Shown here: positions 47,361 through 61,182 of the stretch, one piece after another
How positions within the stretch are numbered: position 1 is the first letter of the stretch
Layout: every line of letters begins with the position of its first letter
Source: Bryopsis sp. KO-2023
Taxonomy: Eukaryota > Chlorophyta > Ulvophyceae > Bryopsidales > Bryopsidaceae
NCBI GenBank assembly: GCA_030272585.1
Contig: BSYQ01000002.1
Span: 6,076,001-6,140,000 of the forward strand
Reading direction: 5' to 3'
DNA: 64,000 bases
Translations under genes and position numbers: made by a program
The notes under the pieces: generated by a model
Seen by the model: only the letters and a program-made list of their open reading frames with translations
Told to the model about the DNA's origin: nothing
The model's database searches: none

Positions 47361-49428
47361 CCTTAGATATGCAAACTAGCCACACAAAAACGAACTTTAC
47401 ACCCCTGAACGGAAGAAGGAAAGTCTCTGGAATTACAAGGTCCCTTTCCTCGTTTCGAAACGGTGTTTGTTGGAGAGCGTCTCGCCAGCGAACCCCCGCC
47501 AGAAGTTACGAGCGAGGGAGGCCAACTGATCGATACGAGACTTATATGCGACACCATCTCCGCCCAAGGGAGGTAAAAAACAATACACCAATACCCGTCC
47601 CCTCTCCAAAAGGGATTTCTCGTTTCCGTTCCCCTCACCCTGACGAGCCTCCACACCGAAACGCTCGTTCACTGCGCTTACTTTACTTTCGGAAGCCAAG
47701 GCCTCTGCGGGGTATCTCTTTCCTTTTTACGACTGTTCCTTTCAAAAAGGAGCGGCGTCTAGTTTGTTTCTTAAGGCTCGACCACACCCCTTCCCCACTG
47801 CGCGACCGCTTTCAGGAAAACTGGACGTCGGTACAGCATCGTACCAAAAAATCTACGCCGCAACTCAGCTGCACCCTGTTTTCTCGTTTCACACATGGAA
47901 TTCTCATACATTGTCACGCATTGTCACGCTTTTCGGAACTCGACCAGAACATGCGTGGGAAAAATGGCACAGTGCATGGAAATCAGCACCATACCTTGCA
48001 GCCACCGCGCCCTTCTTCATAAACGCCCTGCTCCAAGTCAAGCCTCTTGTAGCGACAAACGTTTCTGCACCGAGACTAACAACCAGCCCTCTTTCAGGTC
48101 ACCACATACTAGTACTCTTTTCGCCTTCCGAGCAGCTCTCTGTTCGCATTCACAATCCCCGTTTGGGGCAGCGGTTTTTTCCCTGAGCTGCGTAGCGCGC
48201 GCACCGTCGAGAAAACCGCACCGCTGGGGGTTATCTCTCTGTCTAAAGTCCACGGAACAGCTCTGAAACGGTGAGCGCCACTCACTGAGCGGACCGACAC
48301 ACGTGCAACATTGAAGATATGAGGTCCGGAACGTTTTCTTGCTCGACGTCAGCGTTTTTGTTCCCGCTTCTTTCACTTACAGGCAGGAGCCGAAGACGGT
48401 TTCACAAGCTTGGGGGGGGCTGAGTGAGATTGCAGGTCTGATTCCGTGTCGGGATGGTGTTCGGGACGCTCGACTAGACATTTTTTTCTTATATTTTGCG
48501 CCCACTCTGTGGCCACCTTTCCCGTGGGAAAGAATCACGTCCGTGATTCTTTTCGGGCAACTTGGGGTGGGTGGGGGGGGACGTCGTTCTGCGTTTGCGG
48601 TGCTGGTCGTTCCCACAGCTCTTATTCGCTTGAAGAACCTTGCGCGCCGATGAAAAGTTCGTTTGGAACGGCATCGTTTCTAGGAGAGTTTTTTAAATAT
48701 CGATGGATAGATGGATCGATCGTCTATTTTCATCGCTGGGGAGCACCATGAGCGACTCTGTACCGGTCGAATGGGATTTATATTCTGGGTACTCATTTCA
48801 TGTACTGTATGCAAAACACCAATGATGAAAGTCAACAGAAACACATTCAAGTCCCAAAAAAGCATCCGATGCAGCCCTCTTTCACAAACAAACAAACATC
48901 AAATTGCATATAGCCCTTTCACATCAACTCAATCCAACTCAACTAAAAAAAAAATGCGCTCGCCACTTTAAAATGGCACGTGGTTTCGTGCCACCCACAG
49001 ACGTGGCTCAAAATATATATAATCAAAATTCCACTATATTTTCAGTGGATTCTGCCCCAGCGATCATTTCTCCACAGCAGAGAAAACAGCGTGATCGATA
49101 CTCGTGTATGCCCAAAACTATACAAATTTTCTTGCTTGGTATTCCATTTGCTCCGCTCCACACCACTGTACAAAAACGTGCTCGTTCTAGAAGCATTCTG
49201 GTACCAAAAACCGCAAGGGAGATATCAGAATCTTGTGATCAGGGTCGAAGAAAGCATCGATTTGAAGTTCGTTCCTTGCGCAACTGGGCGGAACACAAAC
49301 AACATGCACATTCAGTTATTTTTTTATTATTATTATTTCGTGTTTTTTTTGTCATAAATACAAAAAGTTCTTCACAATTATTGTGTTTCCAGTAGGATGA
49401 AAACACAGAAACCTGAATCCAACTTTTC
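47361..49428. other. 5' flank of the F-box gene and following intergenic sequence
   Basis: G+C-richer sequence with long but unsupported frames on both strands (for example plus 47369-48022), whose composition is basic and low in structure. These look like chance frames in a promoter or untranslated region. From 48680 to 49400 the sequence is A+T-richer with nothing recognised. Confidence 0.35.
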
Positions 49429-50517
49429 TTACCCTGGAGCATACCAGCAGCATGAGTTCTCTTCCACTGCGGTGCAAACTGAGAGTTGCGCGCCAGTCTT
49501 CGTTGTCGACGAGTCAGACTCAGTAGTTCTATCGCCAATTGTCGTGTGCGCCTGATTGCCCCTTGTAGCGGAGGTGTTGATCGCAGTCGCCGGGGTATGA
49601 GCTATGGCTAATGTGACCGGAGGCGGTATTGGCGCAGGGGATGCGGCGTGATGAAAATTTTCCAGATGAGGAGGAAGGAAAGAAGGAAAAGCTCGTACCA
49701 GACAAGTCGGCGAAGAGGTCGCAGCGGAGGTTAGGGACTGACGGAGAAAAAGAGCAGGAGGGAATGCTTGTGTCAGACAAGTCGTCGCGGGGAAGGCTGT
49801 GCACTGTCGAGGAGAAAAAGAAGAAGAGAAGGCTCGCACCAGACGAGTCGAGGGTTTTGCAGCGTACAGGGAGGCTGGAGAGCGACGAAGAATATGGGGA
49901 AGAGGAATAGCTCGTGTCCGACACGTCAGTGGATGGGCTACAGGGTGTGGCAAGATTGGGGACCGACGAGAAGGAGGAAAGGCTCTCGCCTTAGACATCA
50001 GTACAGGGGCTAGTGCACGAGGTAAGGCTGGCGGGTGACGAGGAGTACGAGCAGGAGGGAAGGTTCGAGTCTCACAATTCGGCGCAGGGGCAACAGAATG
50101 AGCTGAGGTTCGAGGAGGGAAAGCTTGCGCCCCACATGTGGGCGCAGGGGTTACTGGAGGTGGGGCTGGCAGGCGACGAGGAGTAAGGACAATAGGACCT
50201 GCATCTGGAGCTGAAGTACCAAGGGTAGAAGGCGGAATCGTGGCTCGAGGCAGGGTAAAAAAAGCAGTGGGCGCTGGATCAGGGTTTGGCATATTAGCGT
50301 AGATCTCAGAGCGAGTCTGTCTGGTCGAGTTGTGGGTCCTCCCTGCGTAAAAAGCCAGTCTCTCGTTGACCATCTTAAATCATCCTTTTTTCTTCCTTCG
50401 TTGACACGAAATGTCAGACAATTCACAATGTAAACAAGCATGCATACCTTTAATCGTGACCTTCGCTACCACACACACTGTGCGACCCACAAGGTTTCCC
50501 CCACAAGGGAATCCAAC

Positions 50518-50576
50518 ATTAAATCACTTAGTTTGCTTCTTTTCCTTTCCCGAAACCCAATAATAATTTGAATGCC
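50518..50576 (-). repeat. DIRS split repeat B2 (3' end)
   Basis: 59 bp, identical to B1 at 50854-50912, beginning with ATT at the outer edge. Confidence 0.92.
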
Positions 50577-50696
50577 TTACACTTGCTTTGATCGTTCGTT
50601 CAAACATATCACAAAATCTGTCCCAATAATACTCTAATAATACTTAATACCTAACAAGAGAAACAAACTAAGGGGATCCAAATCTGGGTGGGTGGG

Positions 50697-50856
50697 AGAA
50701 AACGAGATGAAACTACAGCTCCCAACTGTGAATAAATACTAACTGCTGCTCAAAAGCACACTGCCAGCCTATCACATCTTGGAACTAGTCTTTTCCCACC
50801 CTGGAGCCGAGACTCACTCGTTATTTAATCTCCTCTACTTAATGTAACGTCCCATT
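50697..50856 (-). repeat. DIRS split repeat A2
   Basis: 160 bp, matching A1 at 61762-61920 with a one-base length difference in an A run. It abuts B1 and shares ATT with it. Confidence 0.92.
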
Positions 50857-50912
50857 AAATCACTTAGTTTGCTTCTTTTCCTTTCCCGAAACCCAATAAT
50901 AATTTGAATGCC
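50854..50912 (-). repeat. DIRS split repeat B1
   Basis: 59 bp, identical to B2. The A2/B1 junction reads CCCATTAAAT, which is what joining the two outer ends of the element would give. Confidence 0.92.
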
Positions 50913-52902
50913 ATATGTCCCACTAACTCAAACCAGCCAAGAGAAAATAGCCGAATCCAATGGATGAAAAATTTGAGAAAGCTTCAAATACTTATGAATT
51001 GATTTTGAACCCACAGCCCAACCTCCCCAATCTCGAATGCGATCCAGAGGAACCTTTGCCGAAAACATGGCAGTACATCCTCCCCTACGAAACGTATGTG
51101 TGCCCAAAAAATCCCCTGATTGTAAAACCCCAGCGGAACGCAATGCTGGTAACAAACGCAACAGCGCTAAGCGCATACTGCTCGGAGAAGGCACACTTTC
51201 GGAAGGCAACTGCCAAAAATAATTGCTCCTTTGCATCGATACCTCTTGAAAAGCCTCACAGCATAATCGATTAAATTCCTGTAAGAGACTGGGAAGCTGG
51301 GGTAATCCTTTCGAAAAAAATTTTCGCTGGCGTCGAAGCTCTTGACGGTTCTTTCCTTTGGCGCGATACTCCACAAACGACACACTGACTTCCTCCACCG
51401 ACCATGATAAATCGCCAACCTGGATGTTGGCGTAGGTATCTGCTCGCGAAAAAAATATGAACGCGATAACAGCCGCCAGTCCGTCACGCATTGCGCGTAA
51501 ATCCCAACCCCCCACTGATTCATGGAGCCAACCCACCGCTTGAGAAGGAAACGGTGTATGCTCCGGCGTTGGTGGGTCAGACTTCGCGCTCTGCAGTTCC
51601 CAACTGGATATAACCCTTGACGTCAACTCATCCTTGGCAGCATAATGTGTCTCCCCAAACCACGCGTGAGCGGTAGTAATCGCAGCCAGATATTGCGGTG
51701 CTGAAACTGCCGATATTTCTGAAGTCCTGCGCAGGTGGAGAAGGTACTGATACACTAACTCCCTTGAAGCCGGAATGGGGCTCTGTTGCCGCTCCACTGC
51801 AAATTTCCAAAATTTTCCGAATTTGGACCAAATTGTCTTGCGACTCATAATAGCATTGCTGGACCACAACTGCTCGAGCAGCTCCATTCGCTCCTCTGCT
51901 GAGAACTCTTTAAAACGCGTCGCAACCGCGCTTCCAACACTCAAAAGGGTGTCCCACTGTAAATTTGCAGGTGGCTTACCCAACTCTGCATGCAATTTAG
52001 CAATTAATGCTTTATCAAAAAACACTCCATCGGCCACCTTGGTATAAACGGCTGCGTCCCTTTCAGAAACGTCGACGAATCCATCGGGAGGAGAAGGCGC
52101 TTCGTTGCCATCATGCACAGATCCCTGTACCAATGTTTCGCTTCCCAACGCGGAACCACCAGTAATGCCTCGATCGGTTTCACCTCCTTGATCAGTTGGA
52201 CTAATTGAGGGACCAGGCCGAAGGGAGGGAAGCAATAATTTTTCTCCAAACTCCAAGCTTGATGGGTTTGCCTCAGCGCGTCGATATTCTCCGCTTGAGG
52301 GTCGGCCGAAATTGCATTGAATCGGGGTAACTGTGAATTGTGCAGAGCCGCGAATCTGTCCACAGTTGGACGAAATCGGCACTCCTGGCACAGCCATCGA
52401 AAAATTGCCGGATTGAGAGCGATATCCCCCGCCTCGACCATCCTTGATAACTGATCGGCTCTGTAATTCTCCAAAGTTCCCCACCACTTCATCTTCCACT
52501 CGATATGCTTGGCTTCGCACACCTCCAAAATCTGCCCCAGAACCGCTCTCAGCCTCGGAATATTGGTATACACGCCTCGAAGTATGTGGTAACAAACTTG
52601 GGAGTCCGTCACAATCTCCAAGCGTTGGTCCTTTACCACTTCCTTGAAGGCCAGTAGTCCCAACAAAATCGCCTTGAGTTCCTTGAAGTTGATGGAACGT
52701 GGACGATCTTCGAGAGTCCACAATCCCTTGGCGATCAGATAGTTTGGTTCCTTGGAAGGGCGTGTCTTGGAAAGGGTGCTGGGCGACCCCAAAGCCACCC
52801 CCCAGCCCACCTCTGACGCGTCCGACTCCATGCGTATCGATGGAACCCACTCCATGGCCCGACCGTGCCAATGTTGCGGGATTTGCTGCCACCAAACAAT
52901 TT

Positions 52903-52935
<33 letters not shown>

Positions 52936-54231
52936 CCTTTTTCCTTTCAAACTGAGAAAAAGTTCCCCTAGGAAAAAGCGCGCCGTGGGAATCGCGGCTA
53001 GAACTGAGCAAGCTTTCCCGACAAAACTCGCCACTAAGCGCGCTGGCGCCGAACCCTTGTTGTCGCGAATCACCTTGAGAAGTTTCCCCGCTTTCTCGAA
53101 TAACTGGGTTTCGACGTGCGAAGGCACCAAAATTAACCCCCTGTCCAAATCCAATTGCAGACCGAGGTGCATCACCTGACGCTGCGGCGCAAAACAACTC
53201 TTCTCTTCGCGTATGGTGATCCCCAAAGCTTCCACCACGTCCCTCACCTGAGAACCCCATTCCTTCGACGCATTCGGATGTCCTCCTAGGATGTCGTCCA
53301 GATAAAACAGAAAACTTCCCGAACTCCCCTAGTGCCAATACCTTGCTAACGCTGGGGTTGAAGGGCAAGGCACACTGTGGGGATTTCTCAGAAAGCGAGC
53401 AATCGGCTTGGTAAACCGACTGAAAATCCTTGGACTGGATGTCCATCCGAACGGGAGGGAGGGAACTTCGTAAACCTTGTCCTCCACTCGAATGCAAAAA
53501 TGACGACGGTCCTCCTTGTGAATCGAAACGTGGTGGAACGCCTCGGCGATATCGAAGGCTATTAAACCCGAACTGTCCCGGATCCAGGGAACCGCTTCCT
53601 TGAGTCGTTCGTATCTCATCGACCGCTTGACCGTATGTTCGTTCACATGGCGGAGATCGATCACGAGACGAAACGAAGTAATCCTCCCCTCGCGGTACTT
53701 CGGAATCAAAAACCCGCGAGAAATGAAGCGGGCGCAACGCGCTGGCCTCAAGCCGCCCGTCTCTAGGTACTTCGGTAATAGCTCCTTCCATGCTACGCGC
53801 TCCTCCTGAGTTTTCAATATCGTGGAACCCAAATCGAAGGGCTCCAACGGCTTTTTCCATTCGATCCTCACCCCCTGCGCTATCCACTTTAGCACATTTT
53901 TGTCTGCTCCGATCTCCTTCCACTGAGCCAGCTGACGGCGGACTCGAACATAATGAGGAGGCTTCTGAATACCAAATTTCGTCCTCAGCCGTGCTTCCTC
54001 GCGCTGTGCCCAAGCCCACTGCGCCATCCGACACTGCGTTAGGCTTCGTCGGTTGCAGGGGGTGGTTTTGCTGGATCACGTCCCTTCTTTCCGCCACGGG
54101 ACTTTCTTCGTCCTCCCTGCTTCTGTCCGTCTTGGGCTGCCTTTCGGATACTCTCTTTTTCGGTCCTGGAGCGCAACCCTTCATAAAACGTACGAACCAC
54201 AGGAGGCAACAATTCCTGGGTAGAACCCCAC

Positions 54232-54471
54232 TGTTATGCCCTCCTTGCCTGAGTGTGCCGCCTCCACTAGCCATGTGGGTGGCGTGGTGTAGTGGGTGGT
54301 CGATGTCACATCCCCCTGATGGGTGATGTGACTGGACAGGGTGTCCGCCTAGCTTGCTAGGTTCCTCCACGTGGTTGATGGGACCCATGGGGTTGGAGGG
54401 TTAAAGGACTTCAAGGGGCTGTCCAGGGGGCTTCTTTTGGCGACAAGGTCGCGCAGGAGAGGTTCTAAACA
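54232..54471 (+). repeat. chromovirus 5' LTR
   Basis: Begins TGTTATGCCC, ends TTCTAAACA. No difference from the 3' LTR was seen when read by eye. Confidence 0.95.
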
Positions 54472-54490
54472 GTTGGTTTCGGAGCAAGTG
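54472..54490 (+). other. primer-binding-like site of the chromovirus
   Basis: TTGGTTTCGGAGC directly follows the 5' LTR. It resembles the TGG-starting sites complementary to a tRNA 3' end. The same core occurs next to the LTR near 19372. Confidence 0.65.
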
Positions 54491-55139
54491 ACGATAAGCG
54501 CACGTTTTTGGCTGCTACAGCTCGCACACGTATCGGAATTGGGATTCCAAGGTTGCAAAAAGTATTTACAGAAAAAGAGCTTTCCAGAACATTTTGTCTC
54601 TAGGTTATCGGAGTTCAGACGAGAGAGTTATGGCCGTTTGAAGATCCTGACGTTTTTCAGGGTGGCCTATAAGGTTTCGTTTGAGTTCGCGAAGGAACGC
54701 TTGGGTTGTTTTCACTTTTCCTGAGTGGTTTACCCTAGGTTAGGGTAAGGGTCAGGTCAAGTACCCTAAGACAAGTGTTGGAGAGTTTTGGTGGTGCTGT
54801 GTGCTTGTTTGGGTCCATAAGGCTTGTTGCTACTCAAAGGGGTGTTTTCTTTTGGGTGGTTAAGCAAGTACAAGTGGGCTGAGGTTTTTTCTGGAAACCC
54901 ACAGACATTTGTGAGGGCTGTGACTGGGGTTGCTGAGATTTATTCTCCTTGAGCTAAGATCAAGACCCTAGAGAGCTCTAGTGTGTGTGTGTGTGTGCTC
55001 TCGAGAAGCCTTAGTGCTACATAGCATACCAAGGGCAGTTGTGTCTTGGATGGTGGAAAGAGTACAGTTGTACTGAAGTGCTTGGAGAGCTTCAGTGAGT
55101 GTGTTCCCTTTTATTTGGTCAATAGAAGGTGTGAGGAAA

Positions 55140-58100
55140 ATGGCTCAACCCGAGGGGTCTACTGGCCTTGAGGTTCAAGACTTGGTCGGAGGTCAGACCG
55201 AGGAGCCAGAAGTGGTAGCTCCCACAGTTGCAGAGTTGCAAAGGGAGTTGGTTTTGTTGAGAACCCAGCAAGAAAATTTTCAGAAAGAGGTCGAAAGCCG
55301 CAGAGGTGCTAAAAGGTCCGCGGTTGGAAAACCGGACAAGTTCGATGGACAATGTCCATGGGCTGAGCACAAGGTGACCTTAGAAATTTTCTGGAATGCT
55401 GAGGGTGTGCCTCGTTCCGAGTGGGGTAAAATAGGTCCAACCTATTTGGGTCCCAAGGGGATCAAACACCTCATTGCACGTGTGGGTGAGGACAGTGTGT
55501 CCCAAGGTGCCCTATCGTGGGAGGATATGTGTACCGCCATGGATGATGGTAGTTTTGGTGAGTTGGCTACAGAGTATGCCATAACTCAAAAGCTAGCCAC
55601 ATTCAGGGACCATATCAATCGGAAATGTGACACTGGAGAGTATGTTCGTCAGATGGACACATACTTTACCCTGCGTAAGACCAAGGTGGATGATATCACC
55701 AAGATTTGGTTCTTACACCGCAACTTGCACAGTGTGTTGAAAGAAGCGGTTGCAACAGATACTTCGGGAAAGGAATGGACCTCGTATGAGGGTTTCCGAT
55801 CTCATGTGTTGGCAAAAGGGGTTTCGCACGATGAGCGAACGCCAGTGTTGTCACAGAAGAGTGACGAAGAGGACAAAAAGAGCAAAAAGCGCAATGAAAC
55901 AAACGAAAAGAGTAAAGAACGGTCGAATAGTCGAAAGAAGTATCGATCGACTCCGGCTTTCACACCAGGTCGTGGTGGTGATTCTCAACCAACGCGGATG
56001 CGTCGGGGAAATGAGAAACGCTCTTTTGGCTTGAGTCCCAAGGAACTCGAGAGGCGTAGAGCAGCCAGTTTGTGTTTCAAGTGCGGTGCACCATACCAAC
56101 CGGGTCACGTGTGTGATTCTGGAATGGTAAGCAAGGGTGTGTTTGCTTGTTTCGGGAAAGAAGTTTTTCCAACAGTTGTGGAACATGCCACAGAAAAATC
56201 TGATCCAGTGGATGCAGATGTGTTGGAACCCGAACAAACCATTTCATCAAAGACGAATCCTGACCAGGTTGTGTCTGTTGATAGAAATGAGAGTGGAACT
56301 CAAGAAGAGGATGAGATGGTCGTCGATCCCATTGGGGACGTCCAAAATCCTGTACTTCTGAGTGAGAAAGAGAAGGTGCCAGAGAAAGATTGCGTCTCTG
56401 GGATGCGACTCTTGGATGCGGAATTTCATCGTTTGCAAGAAGCAAGTAGAGAGTTTACTTTGGACTCGTCTACAAACGATGTGCACTTTGCGTTGTGTAA
56501 AGAGTTTCGTACGGGAGAAAAATTTCTTGCATCGTCAGTAACAGGACATCATGTGTGGATGGATCCTGGACGAAAGAATGTGCATGAGTATATGCAACAT
56601 TATTTGAATGGCAAGAAAGAATCACCTTCTACCACCAGTTGCTGCGTGTTGATTCCTCACAACATGGCGGTGAAGATTAAAGAAATCGGGAAACTGCGAT
56701 TGATTGCGCAGTACCGAAAAGGAGCAAAATTGTTTGCTCATGGTAGCGGAAAAGCACCAGGTTTGCTTTGGCCCGTTGATATCTATTATGATCCACCAGT
56801 AGCTTCGTTACCTGGAGGGGTATCGGAAGAGGATCATAATCATCAGATGTCGATGTCCTTCAAAGCATTAATTTCTGGTTCTCCTGGTCAAGTCTTGTTA
56901 GACTCTGGCGCCGCTGGTTTGGCCTATATCTCAAAGCACTACTGCGAAAGCATAGGGCTGAGTTACAGGTGTACAAAAGGTCAACAAGTTGAGATGGCTG
57001 ATGGCAGTCCCTTACATGTTGTTGGGGTCACCTCGATTAACTTGCGGATGCAAGGCTTGCGGATGAAAATCGAGTGTCAAGTGATCACTGCCAAGCATTT
57101 TGATTTGTACCTTGGGGATGTGTGGTTACGCAATCACCGAGTTCTGATGGATTTCACTGTGGGCAGTGCATCGGTTCTATCCACACGGGGAAACCGACTC
57201 ACGTTACGACCTGATTTGGCGTTACGTGCCCCTACTCCGTCGAATGCACGGATCAATCCCTTGTTGAGTGTCTCACAAGTGAAAAGGCGGTTGAAGAAAT
57301 CTTCGCTTTCACCTTTTCTTGTGTTGGTTCGGGAGGTCCCGCACCCTGTTGAGGGGGAGGAACCTGGGGTACCCGAAACTGAATCCCTTCCATCTGTGTC
57401 TCATTCAAGTGAGTTGGAAAACTTGTTGAATGAGTATGAGGACAGATTTGCGGATGAGTTGGCTGAATGTCCACCCGCTCGTGAAGAGGATGCAGCGATT
57501 GATCTTATCCCTGGAGCGAAACCGGTTCATAGACCAATGTTTCGGTATACGCCAGAGGAAAGGAAAGAGATCGAGGAACAAATCGCTGATATGTTGAGAA
57601 AGGGTTTGGTGAAACCAAGTTGTAGTCCATGGGGAGCGCCCATCTTGTTTGTGCCCAAACCTGATGGTTCCCGGCGCATGTGCGTTGACTATAGAGGGTT
57701 GAACAAACTCACGATCAGGAATCAATATCCTCTACCAAGGATAGATGATCTCCTTGATCAATTGCAAGGTGCGAAGTTCTTTTCGGCCTTGGACTTAAAA
57801 GCAGGGTACTGGCAACTTCGAGTGAAGGAACCAGACCAACCGAAGACTGCTTTTAAGACCCCGTTCGGTCTGTATGAATATCGGGTGTTGCCAATGGGTT
57901 TGTGCAACGCACCAGCGATATTCCAGACGTGGATGAATCGGGTTTTCACCGGTATGATCGGGAAGTCGGTCCTGATATACTTGGATGATATACTCGTATT
58001 CAGCAAAACCCCTGAGGAGCATGTGCAACATTTACGAGCCGTGATGGAACGGTTGCGTGAGCACAAGGTCTTTCTTAAGAAGTCAAAGTGTGATTTCTTC

Positions 58101-60378
58101 AAGAATGAGCTCCATTATCTTGGTTTTGTGGTGAACCGAGACGGTATTACGGTGGATACTCGTAAGACTGCAAAGGTGTTCGAATGGCCTGTCCCGAAGG
58201 ATGTAAGTGAGTTACGTTCTTTCCTTGGGCTGTCGAATTACTTTCGGAGGTTTGTGCAAGGGTACAGCAAACTTGTTGCCCCACTCACTAACTTGCTTAG
58301 GAAGGGCAAGGAGTGGAGTTGGACCGAGGATTGTCAAAAGGCATTCAAAGGAGTTAAGGAAAGCTTAACGAATGCGCCTTGTTTGGCAATGCCTAACTTC
58401 GATAAGGATTTCGAAGTGATTGCTGATGCTTCGGATTATGCAATCGGGGCAATCTTGTTGCAAGAGGGACATCCAATAGCTTTCGAAAGTCGGAAGTTAT
58501 CTGGAGCACAACTTAATTGGAGCACCGGGGACAAGGAAATGTTCGCCGTGGTACATGCTTTGAAGTTGTGGCGTTGCTACTTGGATGTGCGTATGTTCAA
58601 GGTGGTGTGTGATCACCAGCCTAATACATATTTCCATTCCCAAGAAACGCTTTCACGGAGATCGGCACGTTGGCTCGAAGTCCTCCAGGGGTTTCGGTTC
58701 GAGTGGGAATACAGGCCGGGTCGGACGAACGTGGCAGATCCCTTGTCACGATATCCGTCGTATTCTCAGCAGATCGGAATACTCTCGGAGCTGGGAGGTG
58801 GCCAGAAACGACCAACTTGGAAAGGGGATCCGTCCTCGCCCCGGACCGGTACGTCGGTGCTTTGTGATAGAATTCTTGAGGGGGTTGGCACAAGATGAGT
58901 GGTTTGAAACCAGTGAGGTCGCCGCTCATGGTTGTCATTATGACTCAGGCTTGTGTTGGAATGGGGCACGTGTAGTGGTACCTGATTGGGATGGCTTGAG
59001 GCAGGAGATCCTGATTGGAAGTCATGAAAGTGTGTATGCCGGACACTTTGGGATCCGCAAGACCCAAAGGGCAGTTCTGAAACACTTTTGGTGGCCTGGC
59101 GTTGAGGGTGATATCGCAAACTTTGTGAAAGGATGTGATTCATGTCAGAGGAATAAGCACCGACGCGGCAAGGTGCCAGGTCCTCTGCAACCCTTACGTA
59201 TACCGGATGGTAGATGGGAATCAGTATCCATGGATTTGATTACTGATTTGCCTAAGTCGGGTTCGAGTGGATTCGATGCCATCATTGTCTTCGTAGACAG
59301 GCTCACAAAGATGGTTCGATGTGTTGCTACACATACGACTTGTGATGCGGTTGAATCGGCGAGGCTGTTCGTTGGTGAGGTTTTCCGTTCACACGGTCTT
59401 CCTAAGACTCTCATCAGTGACAGGGATACAAGGTGGACGTCGAAGTTCTTCAAAGAACTGTGTCGTACCTTGGGAGTCAATCAGGCGTTATCGACGGCTT
59501 TCCATCCACAGACTGATGGTCAGACCGAAGCGATGAATAGGGTCCTCGAGGATACCCTGAGACATTTCGTTGGCCCGCGCCAGAATGATTGGAGTGATTT
59601 GTTACCAGTGGTGGAATTTGCAATGAATAATTCCAAGTCAATGGCCACTGATGAGACGCCGTTCTTCTTGAACTACGGTAGAGATCCGTGGACGCCGTTG
59701 ACGGTACAACTCCCTACCAGAGGATCAGGTGATCAAGGTGGGACGAGTAAGACCCAAGTGGGGGTACCGGCGGTGAAGAAGATGACTGAGGACATTCGCG
59801 AGGCGATTGTCAAGGCAAAGCGGTGTTTGGAAGCGGCTCAGCAAAGGATGAAATCTTATGCTGATGCGCGCAGACGTCCGGTAGATGTTCAAGTGGGAGA
59901 TATGGTCTTGCTGGATGCTAGACATATTAAACTGAAACATCCCGGCAGGAGGAAGTTGTTGCCACGATGGTTGGGTCCTTTCCGCGTTTTGGAAGGTGTC
60001 CAAAAGCGAAGGTCGATGGCCGAACAGGTTGCATTCCGGCTGGAACTGCCTGATTCACTTCCGATCCACCCGGTCTTTCATGCTTCATTACTAAAGAGGT
60101 ATTGGAAGCATGGTAGGACACAACCTCCGCCACCTCCAGTTGAGATTGAGGGTGAGCTTGAATATGAGGTTGAGAAACTCCTCGACTACCGAGAGGTAAA
60201 GACAGGTCGACGAGTAATCCCGCAATACTTGGTGAAGTGGTTGGGATACTCGCATGAGCATAACTCATGGGAGCCCGAAGCAAATCTGGAGAATGCTCGG
60301 GATATGATTGAGGAATATAAGAAACCAACGTTGGTTCCCCTGAAACAAGTGCGTCGAAGTAGGCGACTTCGTTCGTGA
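55140..60378 (+). other. chromovirus gag-pol coding region
   Basis: Parts in order: gag with a zinc knuckle (CFKCGAPYQPGHVC, near 56090), protease (LLDSGAAG, near 56900), reverse transcriptase (YLDDILVFS, near 57985), RNase H (near 58420-58770), integrase with its zinc-binding region (near 59030-59150) and catalytic core (near 59230-59680), and a C-terminal chromodomain (near 60160-60335, with YLVKWLGYSHEHNSWEPE). The chromodomain in this family is thought to steer integration to particular chromatin. It looks nearly whole, with about one break. Confidence 0.93.
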
Positions 60379-60929
60379 CTTGTGTGGGGTTGAATATTTC
60401 TTCAAGATCAGGAAGGGGAGTACTGATATGGAGAGGGGTTCGTGATCAGAAAAATCAAGTTGTTTGTATGGAATACTTTCAACTAATGAACCTGCCTTAG
60501 TTGAAGGTTAGCTACCTTGACTTTGGGTTTCTCGCATAATGGGAGTCGACTTGCTTCCGAAACAGGAAGGTGAAGTTGAATAAGAAGAAGTGTTGGGTAT
60601 CGCATCTTCTTACTGCATAAGCGGATGTGCAGGTGTGAGAGTGTGGATATCAATTCGGGAGGAATTGATATGGTGTCTTGGTTCGCCACCAGGAATGGGT
60701 GTGTTGGATGTTGGTAGAATCAGTGGGACAATAGTCAACTGATTATCCATTGTAGAGACATGTGGGTGGTCCGCATAGCTAAAGGGGTAACCGATAGCTA
60801 AGGTACAAGAGTATCTTGTGAACCCATCTGCTCTATTGACCACACGAGGATAACGGCTCCAGGTTATCATGGTATGTTGCAATAGCAGCATATGCTCCAG
60901 AGGCACGAGTCACCAGGTGGAGACTCATC

Positions 60930-60942
60930 GGAGGGGGAGGAC
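60930..60942 (+). other. polypurine tract of the chromovirus
   Basis: GGAGGGGGAGGAC immediately precedes the 3' LTR, the usual plus-strand priming site. Confidence 0.8.
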
Positions 60943-61182
60943 TGTTATGCCCTCCTTGCCTGAGTGTGCCGCCTCCACTAGCCATGTGGGTGGCGTGGTG
61001 TAGTGGGTGGTCGATGTCACATCCCCCTGATGGGTGATGTGACTGGACAGGGTGTCCGCCTAGCTTGCTAGGTTCCTCCACGTGGTTGATGGGACCCATG
61101 GGGTTGGAGGGTTAAAGGACTTCAAGGGGCTGTCCAGGGGGCTTCTTTTGGCGACAAGGTCGCGCAGGAGAGGTTCTAAACA
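60943..61182 (+). repeat. chromovirus 3' LTR
   Basis: 240 bp, apparently identical to the 5' LTR, followed by the target duplication CCCAC. Confidence 0.95.

Larger units (their letters stand above)
54232..61182 (+). mobile_element. Ty3/gypsy chromovirus, young and nearly whole
   Basis: 240-bp LTRs (54232-54471 and 60943-61182) that appear identical by eye are flanked by a 5-bp duplication CCCAC (54227-54231 and 61183-61187). A primer-binding-like site and polypurine tract are in place. The coding region carries gag, protease, RT, RNase H, integrase and chromodomain in Ty3 order. Identical LTRs point to very recent insertion. The coding region looks nearly whole, with about one break. It lies in the opposite orientation to, and inside, the DIRS element. 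Confidence 0.95.

Noticed and set aside
47369-48022. Plus-strand frame of 217 codons upstream of the F-box gene
   Set aside because: Basic, low-structure composition, overlapped by equally long frames on the other strand; it fits G+C-rich promoter sequence.
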